This document shows, in pieces, positions 44,194 through 52,889 of a stretch of 64,000 nt of DNA. The stretch spans positions 20,331-84,330 of the forward strand of contig JAFVBO010000090.1 of the NCBI GenBank assembly GCA_017479935.1, read 5' to 3'. The position numbers and the translations under genes were made by a program. The stretch comes from Lachnospiraceae bacterium. GTDB lineage: Bacteria; Bacillota; Clostridia; Lachnospirales; Lachnospiraceae. Each line of letters starts with the position of its first letter. Within the stretch, counting starts at the first letter, position 1. The notes under the pieces were generated by a model that was not told the DNA's origin, made no database searches, and saw nothing but the letters and a program-made list of their open reading frames with translations.

Positions 44194-45494
44194 TAAGAGC
44201 AGTGCTTCGCATCTTCGGATTGCGTTTTCTGGACTATATTGTCCTGGGGATGGCCATGTTTCTGATAAAAGGGGAACGAGTACGAAGGTGGCACGAGATT
44301 GTATATCCGGCTGTATTCTTAGGACTGATCAGTTCCTGTCTATACTGGTTCCTGTCAGGCTGGAGATACATCTCAGAGTGCAATACATTTATCAATATTT
44401 TATTATACTGCATCTATTTCAGCAGAGTAACAGGAAAAACGATAGGAAATTCCTTGGGTTCATTTCTTGTGATTATTCTGGGGCTTTTTCTGTTGCGCCT
44501 GGCAACGTTGTTTTTCCTGGGAACCTTCATGAACGAGACCCTGCTGGAAGAACCGGATGTACAGTCTGTAGAGATAGGACGCTATATGGTATATGTTGGA
44601 ATGCGTGTAGTGGATTTATTGATTGTACTCATCATCCATGACAGAACGCGAGGCTTTCAACAGTCACAGAAAGAGGACGTTAGATTTCCCCAGGAGGGGG
44701 TATGGCAGTGGGGCATTGTGTTTGTGCTTTTTCTGACTGTATCGCAGCTGATGCTGTATAGGGTGAATGGTCATGCCCCTTTTCTAAAGGCCTACTCCAT
44801 GCTTTTCCTTTTGTTTGGTGTTTCTTGGACAATGCTGTTGGTGCTGCTTTATAATTATAAAGACAGGCAGAAAAGAATACAGTTTCTGGAGGAGAAAAAC
44901 CAGGTGCTTATACAGCACATAAAGGAACGTGAAGAGAAAGAGAGAGAAAGTAACGGGTGGAAGCACGATCTCAAATACCGGTTAGATATACTGTATAAGA
45001 AGATGAAAGAACAGGATCCAGGGGCCTGTGAGTATTTTTCTTCCATTTATGGGAAGATGGAGGAGTATGATAACAAATTGTGGTGTCGGTCCACACTGGT
45101 CAACGGTGTTCTGAATGATAAGCTGTCTGTGGCGAGAAGAAAACAGATTACCGTGACAGAGGATATCGATTATTTCTCCTGCCCGATTAAGGAAGAGGAT
45201 CTGTGTGTGATCCTGTCAAACCTTCTGGATAACGCAATAGAAGCAGCGGTGCAGGCAGAAGATCCCAGGATTGGGGTGTCTGTGCGGGTGAGGGATGGTA
45301 AGGTGAGGATACAGATCAGCAATACCTTTGGGAGTAAGCCGATAGAGAAAAACGGGATGCTGCTGACATCCAAGAAAGAAAAACGGGATCATGGCTGGGG
45401 GATAACCAATGTGACGATGCTGGCGGAAAAGAACAAGGCAGCTTTTGGCTATGAATATGACGATTATGTTTTTTACGCAAGGCTGATCCTGTAA
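44190..45494 (+). CDS. AgrC-like GHKL sensor histidine kinase
   Basis: 434 residues from ATG 44190, which overlaps the regulator stop (ATGA); ATG 44178 is also in frame. Six or more N-terminal helices (to about residue 220) form a polytopic sensor, as in peptide-pheromone receptors AgrC/ComD. The phospho-accepting His is in NGWKHDLKYRLDIL near 254. The ATPase domain has ILSNLLDNAIEAAVQAE near 336-352 and HGWGITNVTMLAE near 401-413. It is the partner of the LytTR regulator. The ligand is unknown; one of the locus's secreted proteins, or a fragment of it, is the natural candidate. Confidence 0.9.
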   Translation: MIRAVLRIFGLRFLDYIVLGMAMFLIKGERVRRWHEIVYPAVFLGLISSCLYWFLSGWRYISECNTFINILLYCIYFSRVTGKTIGNSLGSFLVIILGLFLLRLATLFFLGTFMNETLLEEPDVQSVEIGRYMVYVGMRVVDLLIVLIIHDRTRGFQQSQKEDVRFPQEGVWQWGIVFVLFLTVSQLMLYRVNGHAPFLKAYSMLFLLFGVSWTMLLVLLYNYKDRQKRIQFLEEKNQVLIQHIKEREEKERESNGWKHDLKYRLDILYKKMKEQDPGACEYFSSIYGKMEEYDNKLWCRSTLVNGVLNDKLSVARRKQITVTEDIDYFSCPIKEEDLCVILSNLLDNAIEAAVQAEDPRIGVSVRVRDGKVRIQISNTFGSKPIEKNGMLLTSKKEKRDHGWGITNVTMLAEKNKAAFGYEYDDYVFYARLIL

Positions 45495-45535
45495 AACAAT
45501 ACTTTTGACGGAGAGACAGCGGGAGAGGCAATGCC

Positions 45536-47890
45536 ATGGTATTCTTACAGTTGTTGAAATACGAATGTGGAAAGACACTGCGAAACCGGAAGTTTCTGGT
45601 TTTGTGGTGTCTTCTTGTCGTTTTGCAGGTTTTCCTTGCTGCCAGGGAGGAAAGCCTTATGTCACCCTATCAGCCAGGATCTGAAGAGTACGAAGCGGTC
45701 TATGCCATTCTTCAAAGGGAAGAAAGTCCCGCAAAAGCCCTGGAAGTATTGAATGCGCTGATAGAGGAGATGGAAGCGGAGAGCTACAGTACATCGATCG
45801 CCACAATGGTTACCGGCGGTGAAGATACGAAGATACAAGGAACAGAAGATCAGAGTAAAACGGTATCGCAGGCAGGAGAGCAGATACGGTCGCTGTTTCC
45901 GGAAAATCATTATCTGGCGCGGCGTTTTCTCGAAAAGATTCGGGGGGAAGTCTCTGCCGTCGCCGGAAGAGAGAAAATGGTAGCATCCGCTGTAGAAAAC
46001 GCCCGGATATTGGGAAACCTGTCGATGCTGCAGAGTCAGACAGGAAGCAGGCAGGGAAATATTGAAAAAACCGGCCGGGATTTTGAAAAAGCGCCACAGG
46101 TTATGATTACGCAGGTATGGCCCGAAAGAGGCCTTGCCATGTGTTTTCAGAATCCGCTCGCGGACGTATTTGTTCTGCTGCTTCTTTTTGCCGCGCTGCA
46201 CCTGATGGTGGCGGAAGGATACCAAAACGGTATGGAAACGCTGGTTTTATCTACCCGCTGCGGCAGGGGTCAGGTGTCAGCCGCCAGGGCAACCGCACTC
46301 GCTCTTGTGACAGGCATTGTCTGGCTGGTTTTTTTTGCGGCTCAGGCGGCGACCTCGCGCTTTTTTTATTCCTGGGGCGACCTGTCCCGTCCGGTGCAGT
46401 CCGTTTCTTCCTACGTGAAATGTTTGTTTCCTCTTTCGGTAGGGCAGCTGCTGTTCCTTTGTTTTACGTGGAAGTGGCTGGTCTATGTTTTGTGCGGTCT
46501 TTTGGCCTTAGGGCTTATGAAGCTCTGGCAGAGGGAACTGTTAGCCTACGGCTTTCTGGCCGGACTGTGGGGTGTTGGCTTTCTTTTGTGGACCAGCATA
46601 GCGGATAATTCCGCTTTTGCCATGTGGAAGTACAGCAACTTATATGTTCTGCTGCGACCGGACCTGATATGGGGAAGTTATCGAAACATAGAACTGGTGG
46701 ATGGATACGGGGTTATAACCGGTGTTCGGGATCTGATTGTGGAAGCACTGCGGTATTTCTCTTTGCCCGTTCCCGCTGCCTTTTTACGCCAGCTCCCGGC
46801 TGGTGGGTCCATTTGGATCAGTGGCTGGAACTATGCGCTGGCCATTCTTGCGTTCTTATTGGCGTTTTGCGTGGGCCTTTTGTATCTTCTGCGGGACCGG
46901 CTGGTGCAGATGGAAAAAAGCATCTCCATTGTTCGCAAACGAAAAGGTCCTTCCATAGGAAACTCCCTCTTGGGCGGAGAGCTGAAGAAAGGGTATGTGG
47001 TGCAGAAGGCAGCCCTTTTCTTCGGCCTTCTGATCTGTTTTCAGTGGCAGGGTTATGGGAATGAAAACCTGTATCACGGGAACGAAGAGGTTTTTTACCA
47101 GCAGTATATGAATCGGTGGGAGAGGGAACTGACCGGGCCGGATGCGCTTCTAAAGGACGCCATGGAGGAAGAGTGGGAAGAAGTTACAAAAGGCTTGAGA
47201 AATGAATCGGAGACTTACGGGAGGGATGTAGCCCTTGTGCTCATGAACAGCCTTCAGAGGGCGGAAGAACGCTATAATAAGCAGTTAGATACGCTGACTA
47301 AAAAAGGCGGGAAACTTTTGTATTTCTACGAGGGCCAGTACCGATATCTGGTGGACAGTCCGGACAGGGATATCCAAAACGGAGCACAGGCATTGCTGCT
47401 GATCATCCTTCTGTCTGCCATGCTGGCGGGGCTGGAGCAAAAAAGCGGTATGCGCGTGATGATCCGATCCACTGGAAAAGGAGAGAAATGGTATGCGGCA
47501 TTAAAGTTGTGCCTGGTAGTCAGCTATGTATTTCTGGCTGAATTATTATTTTACAGCCCGGATATTCTGCTCACCTGCCAGACGTATGACCTGTCTTCTT
47601 CCTTGCCTGCCGCGGTGCAAAGTCTGCCATCGCTTGCGGCTTTTCCGCTGCCGATGAGCATTCTGCAATATCTGATTCTCCTATACGTCTGGCGTTTTCT
47701 GGTGCTTTCGGCGGCCGGAGCGCTTACCCTGTGGCTGGTGGAGGTTTTGAAAAACGGAACCGTCGCCGCGCTATTTGCAGTCATACTTTTGTGGCTGCCC
47801 TGCCTTTTATACTATCTGGGCCTGAAAGACATGGCCGGATTTGGAATACTGCCGTTTTTAGGCGGAAACCGGTGGTTTATGGGGTGGTGA
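45536..47890 (+). CDS. Two-half ABC-2-type membrane protein without local ATPase
   Basis: 784 residues. Each half begins with a basic cytoplasmic start (LLKYECGKTLRNRKFLVLW at 6-24; LGGELKKGYVVQKAALFFG near 478-496). Each half then has one helix, a large outer domain, and five or six helices (about 210-450 and 615-775). This is two ABC-2 permease units fused in one chain. No ATPase gene is found in the locus, so it must borrow one from elsewhere or act without one. In peptide loci such proteins serve export or self-protection. It ends right before a GGGGACGGG repeat cluster. Confidence 0.75.
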   Translation: MVFLQLLKYECGKTLRNRKFLVLWCLLVVLQVFLAAREESLMSPYQPGSEEYEAVYAILQREESPAKALEVLNALIEEMEAESYSTSIATMVTGGEDTKIQGTEDQSKTVSQAGEQIRSLFPENHYLARRFLEKIRGEVSAVAGREKMVASAVENARILGNLSMLQSQTGSRQGNIEKTGRDFEKAPQVMITQVWPERGLAMCFQNPLADVFVLLLLFAALHLMVAEGYQNGMETLVLSTRCGRGQVSAARATALALVTGIVWLVFFAAQAATSRFFYSWGDLSRPVQSVSSYVKCLFPLSVGQLLFLCFTWKWLVYVLCGLLALGLMKLWQRELLAYGFLAGLWGVGFLLWTSIADNSAFAMWKYSNLYVLLRPDLIWGSYRNIELVDGYGVITGVRDLIVEALRYFSLPVPAAFLRQLPAGGSIWISGWNYALAILAFLLAFCVGLLYLLRDRLVQMEKSISIVRKRKGPSIGNSLLGGELKKGYVVQKAALFFGLLICFQWQGYGNENLYHGNEEVFYQQYMNRWERELTGPDALLKDAMEEEWEEVTKGLRNESETYGRDVALVLMNSLQRAEERYNKQLDTLTKKGGKLLYFYEGQYRYLVDSPDRDIQNGAQALLLIILLSAMLAGLEQKSGMRVMIRSTGKGEKWYAALKLCLVVSYVFLAELLFYSPDILLTCQTYDLSSSLPAAVQSLPSLAAFPLPMSILQYLILLYVWRFLVLSAAGALTLWLVEVLKNGTVAALFAVILLWLPCLLYYLGLKDMAGFGILPFLGGNRWFMGW

Positions 47891-47895
47891 CGAAA

Positions 47896-48028
47896 GGTGA
47901 CAGGGGACGGGCTTGTGTCACAAAAGCTGCCAGGTGACAGGAGGTGACAGGGGACGAAAGGTGACAGGGGACGGGTCTGTGTCACAAAAGCTGCCAGCTT
48001 TTGTGACACAGGCCCGTCCCCTGTCACC
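47896..48028. repeat. GGGGACGGG palindrome cluster
   Basis: Three forward copies of GGTGACAGGGGACG and one full palindrome (ACAGGGGACGGGTCTGTGTC and its complement around AAAGCTGCCAGCTTTTG). It separates the convergent permease and glucokinase genes and can serve as a terminator for both. Confidence 0.82.
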
Positions 48029-48036
48029 TCATCTGC

Positions 48037-49008
48037 CTATTTCTTCTTCATCTGCTCCTCAATCATAGCCAGATCGCCGTAAATAACGGAATCATCTCCT
48101 AAGGCCGCGATCTTGATGTCTACCGTGTTGCGGATCTGCGGCATGCAGTAGCGGTCCACCTCCGCCAGGATTTTCTGCAGGAACCGTTCGCCTTCCGCTT
48201 CAATGATGCCGCCGCCGTACAGGACAAGGTCCGGGCTGATGGCGTTGATCATGTTGCCGGTGGCGATGGCCAGGTAGTGGCAGGCGCGGTCCACGGCTTC
48301 GATGGCTACGTCATCGCCGGCTTCTAAGGCCTTCTTCAGCTGCTTGCTGCGGAAGACGCCTTCCGTGACGGCATCGGCCATCAGGCTCTTTCTGCCGCGG
48401 GAGACCTGCTGGCGGATATAGGCGCTCATGCCCTGCTTGCTGGAGAAGGCTTCCAGGCATCCGCGTTGTCCGCAGTTGCAAAGCGGGCCTTCCGGATCCA
48501 GGATCATGTGGCCGTATTCCGCCCCTTTAAACTCGTTACCGGTAAAGAGCTTGCCGTTTAAGATGAGGCCGCCGCCCATACCGGTTCCCACAAAGAAGCC
48601 GACCACGTTCTTGTAGCCTTTGGCCGCGCCGAATTTGTACTCGCCAAGGACGCCTAAGTTCACGTCGTTTCCTACGAAGAAGGGAACGCCGAATTTCTCT
48701 TTCATGGATCCGGCCAGGTCGTAGTTGCGCCAGGGCAGGTTGGGGGTGAACAGGACGATGCCTTTATCCTGGTCGATGACGCCGGGCGCGCAGGAGGCGA
48801 TGGCGTTCACCTGACTCTTTTTGATATCGGCTTCCTTCATCATCTCTTCTACCACGCTGACGATGACTTTTTCCACGTTCTGGGCTTCAGCGCCCTCGCT
48901 TTTGGATTTCTTTTTCAGGCGATAGACGATTTCCCGTTCTTCATTGAAAATGGCTCCGAGAACCTTGGTTCCGCCTACATCCAGGCAGATGTTGTATTTT
49001 TCACCCAT
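48037..49008 (-). CDS. glcK: ROK family glucokinase
   Basis: 323 residues. The N-terminal phosphate loop is LDVGGTKVLGAIF at 9-21. The catalytic region has FVGNDVNLGVLGEY near 116-129 with the base Asp. GHMILDPEGPLCNCGQRGCLEAFSS near 168-192 is the ROK zinc signature C-x-C-G-x2-G-C-x-E. It phosphorylates glucose (or a close sugar) at the start of glycolysis. It has no N-terminal DNA-binding domain, so it is an enzyme rather than a ROK repressor. RBS AAGGAGAAA. Confidence 0.92.
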   Translation of the reverse strand: MGEKYNICLDVGGTKVLGAIFNEEREIVYRLKKKSKSEGAEAQNVEKVIVSVVEEMMKEADIKKSQVNAIASCAPGVIDQDKGIVLFTPNLPWRNYDLAGSMKEKFGVPFFVGNDVNLGVLGEYKFGAAKGYKNVVGFFVGTGMGGGLILNGKLFTGNEFKGAEYGHMILDPEGPLCNCGQRGCLEAFSSKQGMSAYIRQQVSRGRKSLMADAVTEGVFRSKQLKKALEAGDDVAIEAVDRACHYLAIATGNMINAISPDLVLYGGGIIEAEGERFLQKILAEVDRYCMPQIRNTVDIKIAALGDDSVIYGDLAMIEEQMKKK

Positions 49009-49085
49009 TTGATTTCTCCTTGTCGTGTATGAATATCTCCCTTTGCAGCCTTTTTAAGCCGCGGGGCAGTTATATAAGAGACGAT

Positions 49086-49113
49086 GTGTGTCTACTTAAG
49101 CACAGCCGCTTGC
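49086..49113. repeat. Truncated end of the 138-bp MITE family
   Basis: GTCTACTTAAGCACAGCCGC followed by TTGCACTCCG matches the first 30 or so bases of the copy at 56479 (GCACAGCCGCTTGCACTCCG is exact) and then stops. Confidence 0.6.
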
Positions 49114-49124
49114 ACTCCGAAGAA

Positions 49125-51815
49125 TTATGATTGATGATTTTCGTTCTCTTCCTCTGAGTGGCCGCCGCGCTTGAGCGATTCTCTGGCGCCTGCGATAAAG
49201 GAGGAGACAGCGGAGGCTGCTTTTTTGGCTGCCTGTGCGGTTTTCTTCATGGCTGCTTTGGAAGCCTTCGCCGCTGAGGCAGCGATGTCCCCTGCTGTTC
49301 CGGCCGGGCGCACAGGATCATTTCCGGTGGCTTGTTCCGCGCCGGCAGTTTCCGAGCTTCCGGCGGCCTGTTCCGCACCGGCGGCCTCAGAGTTTCCGGC
49401 GGCCTGTTCCGCACCGGCGGCTTCAACGCTTCTGGCGGCCTGTTCCGCACCGGCGGCTTCAGCGCTTCCTGCGGCGTCTTCTCCCGCATTCACCGGGATT
49501 TCGGCTGCCCATTCTTCAGCGGCGGTCTGTTCTTCCTCCGTGACCGGCGTCACCTTGCGGGTGCTAAAGTACCGGTACAACGCCTCCTGGCAGGAGGTGC
49601 CTTCGCCGCCCTCATCGCGCACGTAGCTGCCGTCCGGCAGCATGCGGCGGGATTTTTCCGTATCATTCTTAAAGGCGGTCAGAATTTCGTCGATCTGCTC
49701 GCGGGTGTCCGGGGTGACCACTTCGATAAAGGCCTCCACCCGGCGCTCCAGGTTGCGGCTGAGTAAGTCGCCCGAACCGATGAACATGCGGGCCTCGTCA
49801 CCGTCGCCGAATTTGTAGATCCGGGAGTGCTCCAGCCATCTTCCGACCACGCTCTTAACGGTGATATTCTCTGTCTTTCCGGGGATACCGGGGCGCAGAC
49901 AGCAGATACCGCGGATGTACAGTTCCACCTTGACACCGGCCTTGGAGCATTCGATGAGCTTTTCCATGATGTCCATGTTGTTGAGGGCGTTTACCTTCAT
50001 GACGACATGGCCGTTTTCGCCCTTTTCGATCTCCTTATCCAGGAATTCCAGGACGCGGCTCTTAAAGCTTAACGGAGCAATCCAGAGGGTATGAACTTCC
50101 GGCGGGATTTCCCCATTTACGAGGGCCGTAAAGACGGTCAGGGCATCCTTTCCGACGTTTTCGCTGGAGGTGATCAGGGACAGGTCCGTGTACTGTTCGC
50201 CGGTTACCTCGTTGTAGTTGCCGGTGCCCACCTGGGTGATGTAGGAGATATTTCCACCATGCTCGCGCTCGATGATGCAGAGCTTACTGTGAACCTTCTG
50301 CTCCGGCAGGCCGTAGATGATGCGGCAGCCGGCTTCCTCCAGCATTTCGGAGTAGTCGATGTTGTTCTGCTCATCAAACCGGGCGCGCAGCTCTAACAGG
50401 CACAGAACATCCTTGCCACGGTCCGCCGCGTAGGCTAAGGCCGCCGCCACCTTGCTGCTGGCGGACATGCGGTAGAGCGTGATCTTGATGGAGAGTACCT
50501 CCGGGTCGTCCGCCGCTTCGTAGATCAGGTCAACGAAAGGCATCATGCTCTGGAAGGGAAAGCTCATCAGAAGGTCGTGCTTTTCGATGTAGCGGAAATA
50601 TTCGCCCTTCTTTAAGCCGATGTCGCGGGCGGGCTTGCGCTCCGAGTAGCGGAAGCCTTCCCCGCCGCCAATCGCGGAGCGGAAGGAAAGGTCGTAGGGG
50701 ATCGATACGCCAAAGGCGCAGCGATCCGGCAGATGAAGCTTCTTGATCAGAAGAGCGCGGGCGCCGTCCGTGATTTTGCCGTAGATCTGCACGCGCACCG
50801 GCTGTTCCCGCTTGCGGCTGGAGAGCATGGAGGACATCTTTTTGCGGTCGTCCCCCTCCTCGTTTTTACCGGCCAGAAGCACATCCGCGTTGCGGGTCAC
50901 CTTGACGATGGCGGACTGCGTGATCGTTTCCTTCTTTAAGAGGAGCGGCAGGAAATGGCGCACCAGCTGATCCGTGAGGACGATCTTCTGTCGCCCGTCA
51001 ATCTCAAAGGAAAGATAGGCCGGAAGCCGGTAGAGCGGGATCACCGCCAGTCGCTGCTCCGCCTCGCGTCCCAAGAAGGCGATGAGGTACGTCTCCCCGC
51101 CCCAGAGGAACGGAAGGGCCTGGCCTGCCTCGATAAATTTCGGGTACAGATGGTCGCGGATGTCGCCGAAGAGCTTCTTGCTCATCAGTTCGTCCACCTT
51201 GCTGATCTTTTTGAAGTCCAGCACATCGATGCCGTTTGCCTTTAACTCGTTCCGGATCATCTTCCAGACGCTCTCCGCCAGAACCTGCTGTTCCCGCGTA
51301 ACGCGCAGCACTTCCTCCATAACCTCGTCCGGAGTAAGGCCGGAGAGGGGATCAATATGATCCGGCATGAGCGCGATCCGATGCGTCAGGATTCCGATGC
51401 GCACCCGGTAGAACTCCTCCAGGTTGGACTGATAGATCATGAGGAATTTCAAGCGCTCCAAAAGCGGCACCTGATTATCCGCCGCCTCTAAGAGCACGCG
51501 CTCGTTAAACGCCAGCCAGCTCAGCTCCCGGTTAATGAAGACAGGCTGCTTGGCGGCTTTTTTGTCGGCCTTGCTTTCTTTCTCAGTCTTGCCGTCTTTA
51601 TCGGCCTTTGTGTTTTTGGTTTCCTTGTCGGCCTTGTTTTCTTTTTCGGTCTTTGCGGTTTTGGTTTCCTTTTCGGCTTTGCTTTCTTTCTCAGCCTTTG
51701 CGGTTTTGGCTTCTTTGTCAGCTTTGCTTTCTTTTTCGGCCTTTACGACTTTGGCTGCCTTGCTTTCTTTTTCAGCCTTTTCAGATTTTTTCGCTTTCTC
51801 GTTTTTGTCAGTCAT
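49125..51815 (-). CDS. ppk1: Polyphosphate kinase 1 with Lys/Glu-rich N-tail and Ala-rich C-tail
   Basis: 896 residues, about 200 longer than usual. Residues 1-90 are a Lys/Glu/Ala repeat tail (KAEKESKADKEAKTAK type). The PPK1 core begins at FINRELSWLAFNERVL near 93, with IPYDLSFRSAIGGGEGF and the phosphotransfer region HSKLCIIEREHGGNISYITQ with its histidine. The second HKD-like part has VKVELYIRGICCLRPGIPG near 645. From about 759 an Ala/Glu-rich tail holds four 13-residue repeats (AAGAEQAAxSxE), then a histone-like Lys/Ala stretch (AKASKAAMKKTAQAAKKAAS). It makes polyphosphate from ATP. ATG 51815 has AAGGAGAACC upstream. Confidence 0.93.
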   Translation of the reverse strand: MTDKNEKAKKSEKAEKESKAAKVVKAEKESKADKEAKTAKAEKESKAEKETKTAKTEKENKADKETKNTKADKDGKTEKESKADKKAAKQPVFINRELSWLAFNERVLLEAADNQVPLLERLKFLMIYQSNLEEFYRVRIGILTHRIALMPDHIDPLSGLTPDEVMEEVLRVTREQQVLAESVWKMIRNELKANGIDVLDFKKISKVDELMSKKLFGDIRDHLYPKFIEAGQALPFLWGGETYLIAFLGREAEQRLAVIPLYRLPAYLSFEIDGRQKIVLTDQLVRHFLPLLLKKETITQSAIVKVTRNADVLLAGKNEEGDDRKKMSSMLSSRKREQPVRVQIYGKITDGARALLIKKLHLPDRCAFGVSIPYDLSFRSAIGGGEGFRYSERKPARDIGLKKGEYFRYIEKHDLLMSFPFQSMMPFVDLIYEAADDPEVLSIKITLYRMSASSKVAAALAYAADRGKDVLCLLELRARFDEQNNIDYSEMLEEAGCRIIYGLPEQKVHSKLCIIEREHGGNISYITQVGTGNYNEVTGEQYTDLSLITSSENVGKDALTVFTALVNGEIPPEVHTLWIAPLSFKSRVLEFLDKEIEKGENGHVVMKVNALNNMDIMEKLIECSKAGVKVELYIRGICCLRPGIPGKTENITVKSVVGRWLEHSRIYKFGDGDEARMFIGSGDLLSRNLERRVEAFIEVVTPDTREQIDEILTAFKNDTEKSRRMLPDGSYVRDEGGEGTSCQEALYRYFSTRKVTPVTEEEQTAAEEWAAEIPVNAGEDAAGSAEAAGAEQAARSVEAAGAEQAAGNSEAAGAEQAAGSSETAGAEQATGNDPVRPAGTAGDIAASAAKASKAAMKKTAQAAKKAASAVSSFIAGARESLKRGGHSEEENENHQS

Positions 51816-51983
51816 GGTTCTCCTTCGTGTTTTTCAACTAAAACCTGGCCACATGCCTGTCCTTTTGGCATAAGCTAAAGGCCAGGTCTGCTCCCCTTTT
51901 TGTGTGTTTTGCTCATATTCTAGCAGAAACAGATGAGGTTTTCCATGGGAAAATACAGAAAAATGAAAATTATTAAGAGGGGG

Positions 51984-51999
51984 ACCCGTGAATAGTAAC
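51984..51999. repeat. Solo end of the 189-bp element family
   Basis: ACCCGTGAATAGTAAC matches 16 bp of the terminal repeat of the element at 56166-56354. No second end is close by. Confidence 0.55.
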
Positions 52000-52039
52000 G
52001 AGGAAACTAGGAGGGCGGGCCCAAATGTCACTTAGATAG

Positions 52040-52676
52040 AGTTTCGGGCGGGGAATTTCTTCTATTCTTGCTTTTTTCCCCGCATGCCAGCCAGGAAAAT
52101 TGAGCCCCGGGCGGGGAAATTCTTCAAATCTTGCTTTTTTCCCCGCATACCAGCCAGGAAAATTGAGCCCCGGGCGGGGAAATTCTTCAATACTTGCTTT
52201 TTTCCACGTATGATATCCTTGGAAAATGAGCCTCGTACGGGAAATTTCTTTTAATTCTTGCTCTTTTCACCGCATGAAAGCCTGGAAAAATGAGCCTCGT
52301 ACGGGGAAATTCTTCTATTCTTGACTGTATTCCCCGCATGCCAGCTTGGAAGAGAGAGTTTTGAACGGGGAATTTCTTCAATTCTTGCTCTTTCCCCCGC
52401 ATAGCAGTCTTGGAAGAGTGATTTCCGAACGGGGAAATTCTTCCAATCTCGCTCTTTTCCCAGCATGCCGGTTTGGAAGAGTGAGTTTCGAACGGGGAAA
52501 TTCTTCCAATCTTGCTCTTTTCCCCGCATGCCGGTTTGGAAGAGTGAGTTTCGAACGGGGAAATTCTTCTAATCTCGCTCTTTTCCCCGCATGCCGGTTT
52601 GGAAGAGTGAGTTTCGGACGGGGAAATTCATCTATTCTTGCTTTTTTCTACGTATGGCAGTCTTGGAGATAGACTC
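52040..52676. repeat. Ten-copy 63-bp degenerate tandem repeat
   Basis: The core CGGGGAAATTCTTC recurs at about 52049, 52111, 52174, 52237, 52301, 52364, 52428, 52491, 52554 and 52617, a 62-64 bp period. Each unit has TTTCCCCG opposite CGGGGAAA and GAAGAGTGAG opposite CTCGCTCTTTTC, so each can fold. Copies at the right are the most alike. The period is a multiple of three, so both strands show open repeat frames, but no start site supports a protein. Confidence 0.9.
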
Positions 52677-52678
52677 AG

Positions 52679-52716
52679 GCGTAGGCAATGGTTAGCTTGG
52701 GGATCTTGCCTGCGCC
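52679..52716. other. Stem-loop after the tandem repeat
   Basis: GGCGTAGGCAA pairs with TTGCCTGCGCC (one G-T pair). No T tract follows. It could end a transcript from the repeat array or belong to an untranslated leader. Confidence 0.4.
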
Positions 52717-52788
52717 ACCCTGACCTTCAAAGGTGAAGCACGACAACCTGCAGACTTGCAAAAATGGCCCCCCTCCTTTGCATTGGGC

Positions 52789-52823
52789 TTGACAACCCGA
52801 ACCGGACATGATACCTGTATCAT
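52789..52823 (+). promoter_or_regulatory. Possible promoter with operator palindrome before the acyltransferase
   Basis: TTGACA (52789-52794) is followed, about 14 bp on, by the palindrome ATGATAC-CT-GTATCAT (52808-52823). The -10 (TACCTG at 17 bp spacing) is poor and lies within the palindrome, as would fit a regulated promoter. Confidence 0.35.
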
Positions 52824-52889
52824 ATAGTATTTTGAAGTCAGGGTTTACCATTGGGCTTGAGAAACGTGGAAGAGGTGAGGTGTTTCGAA

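Noticed and set aside
52187..52672. Open frames on both strands across the 63-bp repeat, reading as 21-residue protein repeats
   Set aside because: The period is a multiple of three, so open frames are expected. No ribosome site or signal starts them, and both strands look equally open.
52040..52676. Possible CRISPR array
   Set aside because: The whole 63-bp unit is repeated with drift; there are no unique spacers and no cas genes.
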